IMG/VR virus record: IMGVR_UViG_3300030328_002708 | Coordinates: 1 to 40,158 of that record | Source of the DNA: a virus | Length of the DNA: 40,158 nucleotides | Strand: one strand, 5' to 3' | Shown here: positions 25,589 to 33,793 of the stretch, piece by piece | Layout of the letters: each line of letters opens with the position of its first letter | Numbering within the stretch: the first letter of the stretch is position 1 | Program-made: the position numbers and the translations under genes | Notes under the pieces: model-generated | What the model was told of the DNA's origin: nothing | The model's database searches: none | What the model saw: only the letters and a program-made list of their open reading frames with translations

Positions 25589-26797
25589 TTAGTTAAATTT
25601 TCTAGTTTTAATTCTAAGTTTTGTAGAATCTGCACCACTAATTGATTTCACTTTCATTCCACCAACGAAAACTTCACCTGTATTACCTTCTCTTGCTTTC
25701 ACATCAGAAAGATTTCTAGATTTGTTAACCACATCCTTTACAGCATCGGCTTTGCCTTGTTCGTAAAAGTGTGTAGCGATTTTATCTACGTTTGAAGCAG
25801 CATACATTGCTTTATGATAACCGCTCGGGTCTACTACATGTCCATCTGAATCTAGGAACTTCCCTATCAGGTTTTCTATGTTTGATTGGTTCTCAGCAAC
25901 AGCATCGCGATTTTGAATATTATACTTATACTTTTTATCTCCAACAGTAAAATCAAAACCTTTGAAATCATCGTTAAATAATTGTTTAGTACTTTGTTTA
26001 AATTCCGCGTGTAATTGCTCAGCGTGTTCTTGCTGTTTATTGTAACGATTGAAAAATTCCATAGCTTTTTGTTGTTCTTGAGTTACACCAGGACGTAATT
26101 TAATTTCATCATAGTATTTGTTTTTTAACTCATCTAAATAAACTCTAGCTTTATTAACTTCTTCTTTAAAAGCTAATTTTTTCTTTCGTATATCTCTTTC
26201 CTCATCAATATCTTCATCCCATGTAAAATCTTCTAATATAAGATCAACATCTTCTGAATCTAAATGAGGTTTATTTTTTTTATAATATTCTTTTAATAAT
26301 GCTTGTTCATTAATATTGCTATAATCTGCATTTAATCTAACATAATCTTCTACAGTACCTCCAGTATCTTCCATAAAACTAACAAGTTTTTCTACATTTT
26401 CAGGTAATTTTTTACCTAATACTTGCTCGTCTCTTTTCGCTTCTTTAACTTCAGCTTCAATTTTTTGAACTTCTTCTGTTACTTCTTGGATCGGAGAAAA
26501 CCCTTCAGTAGTCTTGTTGGACTCTTGTATAGGTTCTCCCACCTTTGCGCTATCTCCGGATGATTCTTCCACAGATACCTTCTCTGTTTCTCCGATTTGA
26601 ATGGCATTATCTTCTTTTTTTATTTCTACTTTTTTAACATCTGGTTCAACATCTATTAATGGTTCCTTGATGTTAACTGTTTTTATTTCTTGTTCTTTAT
26701 TACCTAATTGTTTAGGTTTTCTAGGTTTAGCTTTAGTTTTTAATTTAAAGTCACCTTCTTGTTTAACCTCTTCGGTTTTGTTTTCTGTCTTTGACAT
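25589..26797 (-). CDS. Scaffold-like protein, 402 aa
   Basis: This highly charged protein is Lys/Glu-rich and predicted disordered over residues 1-130, then helical. Around residues 270-290 it carries F-N-D-D-F-K-G-F-D-F-T-V-G-D-K-K-Y, and the C-terminus is basic (K-L-R-I-K-T-R-K-F-N). A long acidic/charged protein located between portal and major capsid protein, ending in a basic capsid-binding tail, is the classic layout of a scaffolding protein. No protease motif is visible, so a fused protease is unlikely. It starts with M-S-K-T-E-N-K, has the 31-base repeat as leader, and starts 24 bases after the portal stop. Confidence 0.76.
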   Translation of the reverse strand: MSKTENKTEEVKQEGDFKLKTKAKPRKPKQLGNKEQEIKTVNIKEPLIDVEPDVKKVEIKKEDNAIQIGETEKVSVEESSGDSAKVGEPIQESNKTTEGFSPIQEVTEEVQKIEAEVKEAKRDEQVLGKKLPENVEKLVSFMEDTGGTVEDYVRLNADYSNINEQALLKEYYKKNKPHLDSEDVDLILEDFTWDEDIDEERDIRKKKLAFKEEVNKARVYLDELKNKYYDEIKLRPGVTQEQQKAMEFFNRYNKQQEHAEQLHAEFKQSTKQLFNDDFKGFDFTVGDKKYKYNIQNRDAVAENQSNIENLIGKFLDSDGHVVDPSGYHKAMYAASNVDKIATHFYEQGKADAVKDVVNKSRNLSDVKAREGNTGEVFVGGMKVKSISGADSTKLRIKTRKFN

Positions 26798-26820
26798 AAT
26801 ATAATATAATTAAATAGTTA
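26790..26820 (-). repeat. 31-base direct repeat, copy B (leader of the scaffold gene)
   Basis: This copy is identical to 24048-24078. Here it begins immediately after the TAG stop of the portal gene (26823-26821) and ends in the first codons of the scaffold gene. Confidence 0.8.
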
Positions 26821-29217
26821 CTACTCTACAGAAGGAGTTTGAGGAGAAAATAATTTATTCTCTAGTTCAAAGTTTATAGGATTACTATCATTTTTTCTTT
26901 GAGCAATCATTTTACTTTGTTGAGTTCCTTCCATTTTTATTCTATCGTCTTTGCGATTTTCTCTTTGTTGTTCTCTAGAAGTTACACCTTGTTCTTCTAA
27001 TTTAGCTAATTCCATAGCATTCTGGTGTTCTTGCATTAGTTTTTGCTGATCAAGTTGTGCTTGTAACTGCATTCTATCTTTTTCAAATTCGCTTTTAGCT
27101 TTTTCATATTCTACATTTGCACCGCTAATAGCTTGTTGTTTTTGCACTTCTGCCATAGCTGTTTTCTCTGCAGTTTCTGCTTGAGCAGAAGCTTGCGCTT
27201 GGATATTCGCCTGTTGATTAGCTTGGTCTTGTTTAGCTTTTTGCTTACGTTTAACTTTAAGCATTTGATTAGCTAACTTAAGATTTTTTATTTGTCTTAA
27301 ATCTATAGCATCTTCTACATCAATATTACCTGCTTGCAAAGCTACTTGTATATTAGCTTCTAATTGAGCTTGTTCTTCTTCATCAGGTTCTAATTCTAAG
27401 AAAATACCAAAATCATGTAAATTAAGATTCGTTATCTCGTTTAGTGTTTTTACATTGTAAGTAGAAATAGAATTCTGTAAAGATGATTTAGTTAGTGGAA
27501 ACTCTAATGCGTCAGCTATTTTTAGACTAATATTTTCTGCTAATTTAAGGGTTAAAAATAAACTACCCTGTGTAATGTGTCTAGTTGCTACATTGGATGC
27601 GTTAGCGGCTAATTTCTGTAGTCCTACCAACGTGTTACGATCTGGTAAACTACCATCTCTAGCTTCATTTAGTCCGGTCACATCTCTTATTAGTTGTAAA
27701 TAGTATTGATAAGTTTGAATTAAACTAGCAATCTTAGCATTACCACTTCCACTTTGTAATTCTTGAATAGGTACTTTACCAGGATTCATATCACCTTCTT
27801 GAGTAAGTGATCTACCTACTATACTACCAGTCTGGAAATACATGTTTAATGCTTCAGCTGGATTATAATTAGTACCATTTCCTAAATCAACTTCAGCTAA
27901 TCCGTCCATATCTAAATAAACACCATCTGGTACCATTCTAGATATCACTTGTTGGAGTTTTAAATGCGTAAGTTGAATCATATCTGCAAATCCAGTACAC
28001 TTACTAACTAATGATTCTATTCTTCCTTTATAAATTCTAGGAGAACAAATAGCATAATTCATTCTTACTTTAGTAGTATCAGCATATGGTCTAGACATAT
28101 TTTCAGCTAATCCCCACTTTAACATTGTATCTGTACCCAACACTTTAGCTCCACTGTATAAAACCTCTATTGATCTTGATACTCTTTCAAAATTATCATT
28201 TTCAGGTGGATTAAACGTGTCTGGTTTCTCAATAGCTTTCATCAACCCTTGGTCAGTTTGCTTTATTTTAAAAACCTGATTATGATAAGTTTTATAATCA
28301 AAATATAATACTTGAACTGTATTAGAATCATAATCGCCCCAACCTGTAATATAAGATCTATTGCCAGGCATTGCTTGAATTCTTTCTAATTCCTCTTTAG
28401 ATATATTAGGAAATTCTTTTTTAAGCTCAGGTATAGTAATTGCTTTTAATTCACCAACATAATATATATCTTCAAAGTTAGGATCTTCTGTGTAAGAATA
28501 CACCATGTAAGCTGGATCCACGTAGTCAACAGTAACACCATTTGAAGTGTTGAAATTAGTTTTTGCAGCTGCAATACCACAAACAGTTAAATCCATGTTT
28601 AACCTTCGCTTTGTTAACTCGTATTTATTTTGTGCTAATACAGAAGAAATAGCTTCTTCTTCAGCAATCTCTACACTCTGCTTGTAAGAAAGTTGCATGT
28701 GTAATTCTAGCTCTTCTTTACTTTCAGGTAAAACATCTATTTGAGGAGCTTGGTATAGGTCAATACCCAGACTTTGTTTTAAGTTGTCTAGATATTGTTT
28801 AGACAACATATCTTCATATATTTTAGAAGCATATCCAGTTCTTTTCTTTATAGATTCTGGATCTTGAGCATAAGCTTTAATATCATAACTTTTAGATGAG
28901 ATACCATTAACCACTATATCAACAAATTTGGAAAGAATAGGAACAGGTTTCCAGTCTAAATTAAGATAAGACAAATCTCCATTAATAGCTAACTCGTCTT
29001 TATATTTCTGTATACTCTGTTCTCCTCTAGCATACGATCTTAACATATGGAAGTTATTCCAGTTTGTTAAGTATCTATTACCACTAGTTCTTCCTTGAGA
29101 AAACCATTCCTGTTCAATTGCTTGAGCAACCTGTGAACCATACTCCCAGCTTGCTTTTTCTTGATCACTCACAACTTGACTTGGGAAAGGACTATTAGTG
29201 TTAGTATATATATTCAT
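26821..29217 (-). CDS. Portal protein, 798 aa
   Basis: This protein forms the dodecameric DNA channel at the head vertex and docks the terminase. It is large, as in crAss-like podoviruses (about 800 aa). Visible signs are the N-terminal helical region with W-F-S-Q-G-R, the middle segment R-D-V-T-G-L-N-E-A-R-D-G-S around residues 510-522, and A-S-N-V-A-T-R-H-I soon after, which I know as conserved in such portals. From about residue 640 there is a Gln/Ala/Lys-rich coiled coil typical of a portal barrel. The ATG directly follows the terminase stop (TAAATG). It ends in TAG, which shows that TAG acts as stop here. Confidence 0.88.
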   Translation of the reverse strand: MNIYTNTNSPFPSQVVSDQEKASWEYGSQVAQAIEQEWFSQGRTSGNRYLTNWNNFHMLRSYARGEQSIQKYKDELAINGDLSYLNLDWKPVPILSKFVDIVVNGISSKSYDIKAYAQDPESIKKRTGYASKIYEDMLSKQYLDNLKQSLGIDLYQAPQIDVLPESKEELELHMQLSYKQSVEIAEEEAISSVLAQNKYELTKRRLNMDLTVCGIAAAKTNFNTSNGVTVDYVDPAYMVYSYTEDPNFEDIYYVGELKAITIPELKKEFPNISKEELERIQAMPGNRSYITGWGDYDSNTVQVLYFDYKTYHNQVFKIKQTDQGLMKAIEKPDTFNPPENDNFERVSRSIEVLYSGAKVLGTDTMLKWGLAENMSRPYADTTKVRMNYAICSPRIYKGRIESLVSKCTGFADMIQLTHLKLQQVISRMVPDGVYLDMDGLAEVDLGNGTNYNPAEALNMYFQTGSIVGRSLTQEGDMNPGKVPIQELQSGSGNAKIASLIQTYQYYLQLIRDVTGLNEARDGSLPDRNTLVGLQKLAANASNVATRHITQGSLFLTLKLAENISLKIADALEFPLTKSSLQNSISTYNVKTLNEITNLNLHDFGIFLELEPDEEEQAQLEANIQVALQAGNIDVEDAIDLRQIKNLKLANQMLKVKRKQKAKQDQANQQANIQAQASAQAETAEKTAMAEVQKQQAISGANVEYEKAKSEFEKDRMQLQAQLDQQKLMQEHQNAMELAKLEEQGVTSREQQRENRKDDRIKMEGTQQSKMIAQRKNDSNPINFELENKLFSPQTPSVE

Positions 29218-31437
29218 TTAACTTATTATTTTTGATGTAGCTCCTTGATTATTATATTTTTTAATACCTAAATCAACGGCTTTTAACTCTCTTTTAACTG
29301 ATGGTGCATATCTATGTTTATTACAAGCCATTAAAGCTAATCCTGAACTGATAGACGCATCGTGTGTAGTACGGTTATTTATATTAAATCTTGACCAATC
29401 TTCTAATGTTCTTTGAAAATACATGTCTCCGTAACCTGTTTCTTTTAAACCTACAAAATGCTCAACATATGTTTCTATAGCTGCAGCATGTGCTTGTTTA
29501 ATATCTTCACTTGAATTAGGTATTCCACCTATTTCTCTTTCTGTAACTGATAATTTGTTTCTTTTTTTATCTGGTCTGTTCATTGCAAAACCTCTATAAC
29601 CTCTTCTTTTAAAGTAATACAACAGTCTAGGTTTATTATTTTCAGCTAATATTGGCATTCCATAAAATACACACGCCATTAAAACATCTTCAAAAAATAT
29701 TTCAGCAGTTTGAGGTCTAGCTATATATTCTAAAAAGAAATGATTAGGCGGGTGATTGTCCATGCTAAATTTAGTTAAACCATGTAACGAACCGTTAGAA
29801 CCTCGCTTGTCTACAGTACCTGATATGTCGTAAGGATCGCATCCAAATGCTCCCATGTGTTCATTACCAGGATAATTTATACCGTTTTTATTATACCTTC
29901 TATTTTGTAAAGAAAAATCTGGAACCCATGTAACTAAAAACCTACCGCTTTTATTTGGTATAAATATAACTTTTGTATCTTTCTCTCCATTCTCCCATTG
30001 AAAACTTCCTTTAGTAATATTTAAGCTATTTTTTAAATCCTCGTTAAAATCAATTTGTTCATAGATTTTAGTTAGATTAAATAAGGATTGCTTAGATTCA
30101 TCTCTAAACGCATGCTTAGTTGTTCTAGGAAATTGTCGATAAAATTCATTTAATCCATCTTGATCATTTTTTAAACCTTCGACTTCATTATTCCAATACT
30201 CTATTACACCTTGTTTAATTTTTGTCCCATGAGGATCTTCAGTTGGTTTTTCTGGTGTGTTGAATACAGGTAAGCCATAAGAATCAATGTATCCCTCGTA
30301 GTTCCATTCCATAGGAATGAACAAAGAATATAATCCTGAGCGAGTCTGTCCATTGCTGTTTCTTTGTGTAATATCTGAGTCGTCATATAATTTTTTAAAA
30401 TTCCTACCTCCTTTATCTAAAGCATTTGAAGTAGAACCCATCATACATTTACCAATAATTCTACTACCTAATCTTAATGTTGTTTTAGTAACTCGCCAGT
30501 TATTAAGAATATTATTAGGTCTCTCCCATTTTCCAGATTCATCATGAACTAATAGTTTTAATTTTTCACCATCATAACTGTTATCCCCAGTGTTTTTCCA
30601 ATCAATAGTAGTATCTAATCCTTTGAGATCTACCTCTAAGCTATCATCACTAGCTACAGTTAGTTTTCTTCTTGTGTATTTTGTTGCTGGTACACGATAA
30701 GCTAACTCTGTCTTTGGTCTATCCATACCATCTTGCGTTGGTTTAAAAAAGAATGGATAATTAACAGAAATAGGAACAACTTTATCAGTAAACATTTTTT
30801 TGGCATCTGGACCAGATTTAGATAATATACCATATCTTGAGTCACTTGCCAATGTAGCTAAATTAACTACTTCTCCTGAAGCCATAAATGAAAATCCAGA
30901 ACGTCTATTCTTAAGGTAGCACATTCCGTAAGATCTATAGTCTGCTTTACAAGCTTCCCAAAATATAAAAAACAATCTATTTGATTCTCTAAAATCTGGT
31001 GCGCCAACATCAATTTTACTCCACTGTAAATACATGTAATGAGTACCTGTTAAATATGTTGGAATATCTTTATTATAAAACCAAAAACCTTCCTCTCTAT
31101 AAGTAAACTCTTTATCTATATAATCATACCATCTTTCCTTAAAATCTTCTGGATATTGTTTAAAATCATATACAGTTTTTATTTTACTTAAAACTTTAGG
31201 ATATTCAGTTTTATTCCATCTATTGTTTTTAAATTTTTGTATATTTTTTGATTGTGGTAAAGCTATTTTTAAGTTTTGTATTTCATAAATCTCACCTACA
31301 GTTCCATCTTTACTAATAACAACCATATCATGCTGTTCGTTATAACCATACTCCCACTTTTTATTTTTATTATATTTCTTAAGTGTAGCGGGTGTTATAT
31401 AATCTTTTAATACTGTATATAATTCTTGCTCGTACAT
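29218..31437 (-). CDS. terL: Large terminase subunit, 739 aa
   Basis: This is the ATP-driven DNA packaging motor with nuclease. The N-terminal ATPase has a Walker A-like segment K-N-R-R-S-G-F-S-F around residues 177-184, where Arg replaces the usual Lys and the Gly is followed by Phe-Ser. The Walker B is L-L-V-H-D-E-S-G-K-W, residues 295-304 approximately. The C-terminal RNase H-like nuclease begins with F-G-C-D-P-Y-D (D533), and a late acidic cluster follows. Length is above the 500-600 usual in other phages and close to crAss-like terminases, which carry an extra N-terminal region. The ATG overlaps the stop of the 92-aa gene (TAATG), and the portal follows at once. Confidence 0.9.
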   Translation of the reverse strand: MYEQELYTVLKDYITPATLKKYNKNKKWEYGYNEQHDMVVISKDGTVGEIYEIQNLKIALPQSKNIQKFKNNRWNKTEYPKVLSKIKTVYDFKQYPEDFKERWYDYIDKEFTYREEGFWFYNKDIPTYLTGTHYMYLQWSKIDVGAPDFRESNRLFFIFWEACKADYRSYGMCYLKNRRSGFSFMASGEVVNLATLASDSRYGILSKSGPDAKKMFTDKVVPISVNYPFFFKPTQDGMDRPKTELAYRVPATKYTRRKLTVASDDSLEVDLKGLDTTIDWKNTGDNSYDGEKLKLLVHDESGKWERPNNILNNWRVTKTTLRLGSRIIGKCMMGSTSNALDKGGRNFKKLYDDSDITQRNSNGQTRSGLYSLFIPMEWNYEGYIDSYGLPVFNTPEKPTEDPHGTKIKQGVIEYWNNEVEGLKNDQDGLNEFYRQFPRTTKHAFRDESKQSLFNLTKIYEQIDFNEDLKNSLNITKGSFQWENGEKDTKVIFIPNKSGRFLVTWVPDFSLQNRRYNKNGINYPGNEHMGAFGCDPYDISGTVDKRGSNGSLHGLTKFSMDNHPPNHFFLEYIARPQTAEIFFEDVLMACVFYGMPILAENNKPRLLYYFKRRGYRGFAMNRPDKKRNKLSVTEREIGGIPNSSEDIKQAHAAAIETYVEHFVGLKETGYGDMYFQRTLEDWSRFNINNRTTHDASISSGLALMACNKHRYAPSVKRELKAVDLGIKKYNNQGATSKIIS

Positions 31438-31715
31438 TACTTAGATCTCCCTTCTGCAAAACCTTTAAAATTAGATTTCTTTTTTTCTTCTACTTTAGGT
31501 TTATCTTCTAAAATATTTTTTTCTTCTTCTATACGGTTTAGTATTTCAAAAGCATCAAATATAGCTAATTTTTTTGTAGCTGCAGCATTTTTAAGTCTAT
31601 CCGCGGAAATATCAGGTCCAAAATCTATAATTGGTTCTTTAGCAACTTTGATTAATTCTTTAACTGCTACTCGCCCAGCTTGGATTATATTCTTTTTCGT
31701 TTCCTTTGTACTCAT
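31437..31715 (-). CDS. Small protein before terminase, 92 aa (possible small terminase)
   Basis: The protein is helical and charged. Residues 22-65 (V-A-K-E-P-I-I-D-F-G-P-D, later K-N-A-A-A-T-K-K-L-A-I-F-D-A-F) look like a compact helical domain, followed by a Lys/Glu-rich tail ending R-S-K. A short helical protein directly upstream of the large terminase and overlapping its ATG is where many phages place the small terminase, but no DNA-binding helix-turn-helix is evident, so this is only a candidate. The start at 31715 lies inside the end of the 201-aa gene (56-base overlap). No later Met is available in the frame, and the leader AAATTAAAT before the ATG supports this start. Confidence 0.72.
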   Translation of the reverse strand: MSTKETKKNIIQAGRVAVKELIKVAKEPIIDFGPDISADRLKNAAATKKLAIFDAFEILNRIEEEKNILEDKPKVEEKKKSNFKGFAEGRSK

Positions 31716-32265
31716 ATTTAATTACAATATTATTAGATTTCATACAGTATAAACGCTTGTCTTCAATTAAAAACTGCCATTCTCTATTTGGTTTAAAACC
31801 AATTAAATCACCTTCATTTATACCTAGGTTTTTTAAATATTTATTACCATATTTAATAATTCCTTTTAATTTTTCCTCTTTATCAGTGTTAAGATTATTT
31901 AAACTTTCAATAGGTTGAACAAAACATCTATCATTAAATGAATGCCAATAACCTTCTTGTTTATAAAGATATATTTGATCTAAAGCTACAAAATATAAAT
32001 TATCTTTAAACCATGATCTACTAGCTTTTTTTCTTCCTTTTAAATCATAAAAAGTTCTAAAAACATTTTGGTGTATAACAATAGTATCACCTTTTTTAAT
32101 ATTAGTATTAAAAGCTAAAGGAGTTTCTATAACTTTAGCAAACCTATTAACAAAAGTCCAAGATTCAATTTGTGTGTTAACTATTAATTTTTTTTCTCCT
32201 ATCTTAACTTCATTATTGTATTTGTCACCTATAGGTTCTACAATAAAATCATACAAACTTTTCAT
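31660..32265 (-). CDS. Protein with two GroES-like units, 201 aa
   Basis: Two segments follow a GroES-like strand pattern. In the first, A-K-V-I-E-T-P (43-49) is followed by N-I-K-K-G-D-T-I-V-I-H (55-65) and Y-F-V-A-L-D-Q-I-Y-L-Y (91-101). In the second, G-I-I-K-Y (135-139) is followed by G-I-N-E-G-D-L-I-G-F (148-157), F-L-I-E-D-K-R-L-Y (165-173) and N-N-I-V-I-K (178-183). The '-x-x-G-D-x-V-x-F' turn followed by a final strand is how GroES is built. It may be a co-chaperonin-like or structural barrel protein, but it lacks a clear mobile loop, so it might not bind GroEL. Start overlaps the 74-aa gene by one base. Confidence 0.7.
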   Translation of the reverse strand: MKSLYDFIVEPIGDKYNNEVKIGEKKLIVNTQIESWTFVNRFAKVIETPLAFNTNIKKGDTIVIHQNVFRTFYDLKGRKKASRSWFKDNLYFVALDQIYLYKQEGYWHSFNDRCFVQPIESLNNLNTDKEEKLKGIIKYGNKYLKNLGINEGDLIGFKPNREWQFLIEDKRLYCMKSNNIVIKYEYKGNEKEYNPSWASSS

Positions 32266-32489
32266 TAATATTCTAAATCATATTCAATAGAGATAGCCAT
32301 GTTAGAATTAAACTTCTTCCACGGTAATACTTCGTTATCTTTTTTTATAAAAATATTATAAGAATTATCCAAAGTCTCAAATAAAATGTGTGATATTTCA
32401 TGACCACCATAAACTTGTTGACCTATAGAATAATGCATTGCATCATTTTTATAATCAGCTCCAATGCTTATTTTTCTAATATTATTCAT
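32265..32489 (-). CDS. Hypothetical protein, 74 aa
   Basis: The short protein has a beta-rich feel: K-I-S-I-G-A-D-Y near the N-terminus, then H-Y-S-I-G-Q-Q-V-Y-G-G-H, a helix-like middle and a final strand A-I-S-I-E-Y. There are no Cys residues and no signal peptide. It overlaps the 80-aa gene by eight bases upstream and shares one base (TAATG) with the 201-aa gene downstream, so it is embedded in a tightly coupled group ahead of the terminase. I do not recognise it; a small accessory factor of packaging is only a positional guess. Confidence 0.7.
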   Translation of the reverse strand: MNNIRKISIGADYKNDAMHYSIGQQVYGGHEISHILFETLDNSYNIFIKKDNEVLPWKKFNSNMAISIEYDLEY

Positions 32490-32724
32490 TGTTGCTTTTA
32501 ATAGGTGTAATAGTTCCGTCTTTTAAATCTATATTAACTGAACCATACTCTTCTTCTAATTCTTTTTTTGTTTTCTCTATTTCTTCACCTACGATTCTTA
32601 CATCACTTGTGAGGTTGTGTTTTTGCACTTCTAAAACACCTATATTATTTAATAGCTGTGATAATCGTGTTTGTTGATCATTCAACTTCTCCAGTTGTTG
32701 ATCAGTAATTTTTTTATTTTCCAT
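32482..32724 (-). CDS. Coiled-coil protein, 80 aa
   Basis: Residues 5-62 form a continuous heptad-rich coiled coil (L-N-D-Q-Q-T-R-L-S-Q-L-L then V-G-E-E-I-E-K-T-K-K-E-L-E-E-E), followed by a short beta-type end (I-D-L-K-D-G-T-I-T-P-I). It is soluble and acidic. It is the first gene after the 53-base spacer that precedes the packaging module and overlaps the 74-aa gene by eight bases. A helical oligomer upstream of terminase could be an alternative to the 92-aa protein as small terminase, but no DNA-binding region is seen. Confidence 0.72.
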   Translation of the reverse strand: MENKKITDQQLEKLNDQQTRLSQLLNNIGVLEVQKHNLTSDVRIVGEEIEKTKKELEEEYGSVNIDLKDGTITPIKSNNE

Positions 32725-32777
32725 TTGATTTAATTTAATTAATAACTAATTATATAGTTACATCTTTTTTTTGCTTT
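32725..32777 (-). promoter_or_regulatory. Spacer with inverted repeat before packaging module
   Basis: This is one of the longer non-coding gaps. On the minus strand it contains TAACTATATAATTA, which matches the start of the 31-base repeat (TAACTATTTAATTA) at 13 of 14 bases. The inverted repeat TAACTA / TAGTTA (32760-32755 and 32748-32743) surrounds the six bases between. An (ATTAA)-like leader then runs to the ATG. It could be a promoter of the packaging module or a weak RNA stem. Confidence 0.4.
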
Positions 32778-33332
32778 TTAATTATCAGCTTCACCTAGTA
32801 CAATTACTTGTTCTACTCCTGTGCTTCCTGTTGCTAATATTCTTGTAACTTTAACGTCATCATAAGCTCCACTATTACTACCGGTAGGTGTTACTCCAAT
32901 CCAAGCTAGTGTTAATAATGATTCAGTTGTTTGACCAGCTGGGATTACGTTTAAATCATGATTGCTAGCTGGAGCAACAACAGCGGTAATTCTAAAATTG
33001 TAACCATCATAACCTTGTTTAATGTTTGGTGATCCTCCATTAGATCTATATATTCTATAAACTAATCCAGCAGTTATAGCACTTGATACAGTACATAGAG
33101 TGTCAGTGACAACTTCAACTATTTGTACTATTTCAACAGGTAGATTGTTGACATCATATGTCATTACCACATCTCCAATAGCTACTGGGTGTGGACCTGT
33201 TTTAAATTTAGCGCCCGCTTCAATTAAGTCAGTACCTAGACCGGCGTTTGTACCGCTTAGATAATCTGGAAATTGTGGAATATTTATTGTATCATTTGGT
33301 ATCCATGTTAATACCCTATTGTAATTTGCCAT
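32778..33332 (-). CDS. Beta-rich hypothetical structural protein, 184 aa
   Basis: There is no signal peptide. The sequence is rich in Val, Ile, Thr, Gly and Asn with many short alternating strands (V-E-I-V-Q-I-V-E-V-V, R-I-T-A-V-V, V-T-R-I-L-A-T), consistent with a beta-sandwich. It is only two bases from the holin gene and precedes the packaging module. In phages such a protein in the structural region is often a capsid decoration or fibre-base protein, but no specific motif is present. The acidic end E-A-D-N and absence of Lys in long stretches distinguish it from the basic neighbours upstream. Confidence 0.7.
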   Translation of the reverse strand: MANYNRVLTWIPNDTINIPQFPDYLSGTNAGLGTDLIEAGAKFKTGPHPVAIGDVVMTYDVNNLPVEIVQIVEVVTDTLCTVSSAITAGLVYRIYRSNGGSPNIKQGYDGYNFRITAVVAPASNHDLNVIPAGQTTESLLTLAWIGVTPTGSNSGAYDDVKVTRILATGSTGVEQVIVLGEADN

Positions 33333-33334
33333 TT

Positions 33335-33793
33335 TTATTTTTGTTTAAATATATTACTTGCTTTTTCTGTTGTTCGTCCACCGAAATAGGCTAAGACGAC
33401 CGACATCATTATTTTCTCGAAAGTATCATTCCATAATTCATTTATATGAAATGGTAGTGTTTCTATACTATCTAAAATTCCAGCCATTGAAAATATAACT
33501 ATACACCACACTAATACTAATGGGCGTACATTCTTACTCAACCAAGAATCAGACATAGAATCCGCTTTCCATCTTGATGTGATAGCTTCTATTTCTTTTG
33601 TTTGTTGTTCGTAAATTAATTGTTGGAGTTTTATTTTGTCTTCAGCGGGTGCATCTGATTTAGCAATAGCCGCTATAGCTTCTTTTGGAGAAGTAACACC
33701 TTGTAATACGTTTCCTAAAGTAGGATTAATTACAGAAGCTGCGCCAAACAATAATTGTCCAACGGTTGTGTCTTTAAATTTCTTTTTACTCAT
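33335..33793 (-). CDS. Holin, 3TM superfamily (GTA-holin type), 152 aa
   Basis: The protein should form the inner-membrane hole that triggers lysis. Characteristic of the 3TM holin family is the middle motif E-I-T-S-R-W-K-A-D-S with R-P (in N-V-R-P-L-V-L) and the C-terminal G-G-R-T-T-E-K. Two membrane segments are clear (V-L-V-W-C-I-V-I-F-S-M-A-G-I and I-M-M-S-V-V-L-A-Y-F-G-G), and a weaker one occurs near residue 15 (L-L-F-G-A-A-S-V). I chose the Met at 33793 because it overlaps the previous stop as TAATG; the frame also allows an earlier Met at 33823, which would overlap the previous gene by 31 bases. The neighbours are a putative metalloprotease and a beta protein; no endolysin lies next to it. 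Confidence 0.8.
   Translation of the reverse strand: MSKKKFKDTTVGQLLFGAASVINPTLGNVLQGVTSPKEAIAAIAKSDAPAEDKIKLQQLIYEQQTKEIEAITSRWKADSMSDSWLSKNVRPLVLVWCIVIFSMAGILDSIETLPFHINELWNDTFEKIMMSVVLAYFGGRTTEKASNIFKQK

Noticed and set aside
30204-30386. Minus-strand 60-codon frame within the terminase
   Set aside because: It is an out-of-frame shadow inside the terminase gene, with no leader and no coupling to another gene.
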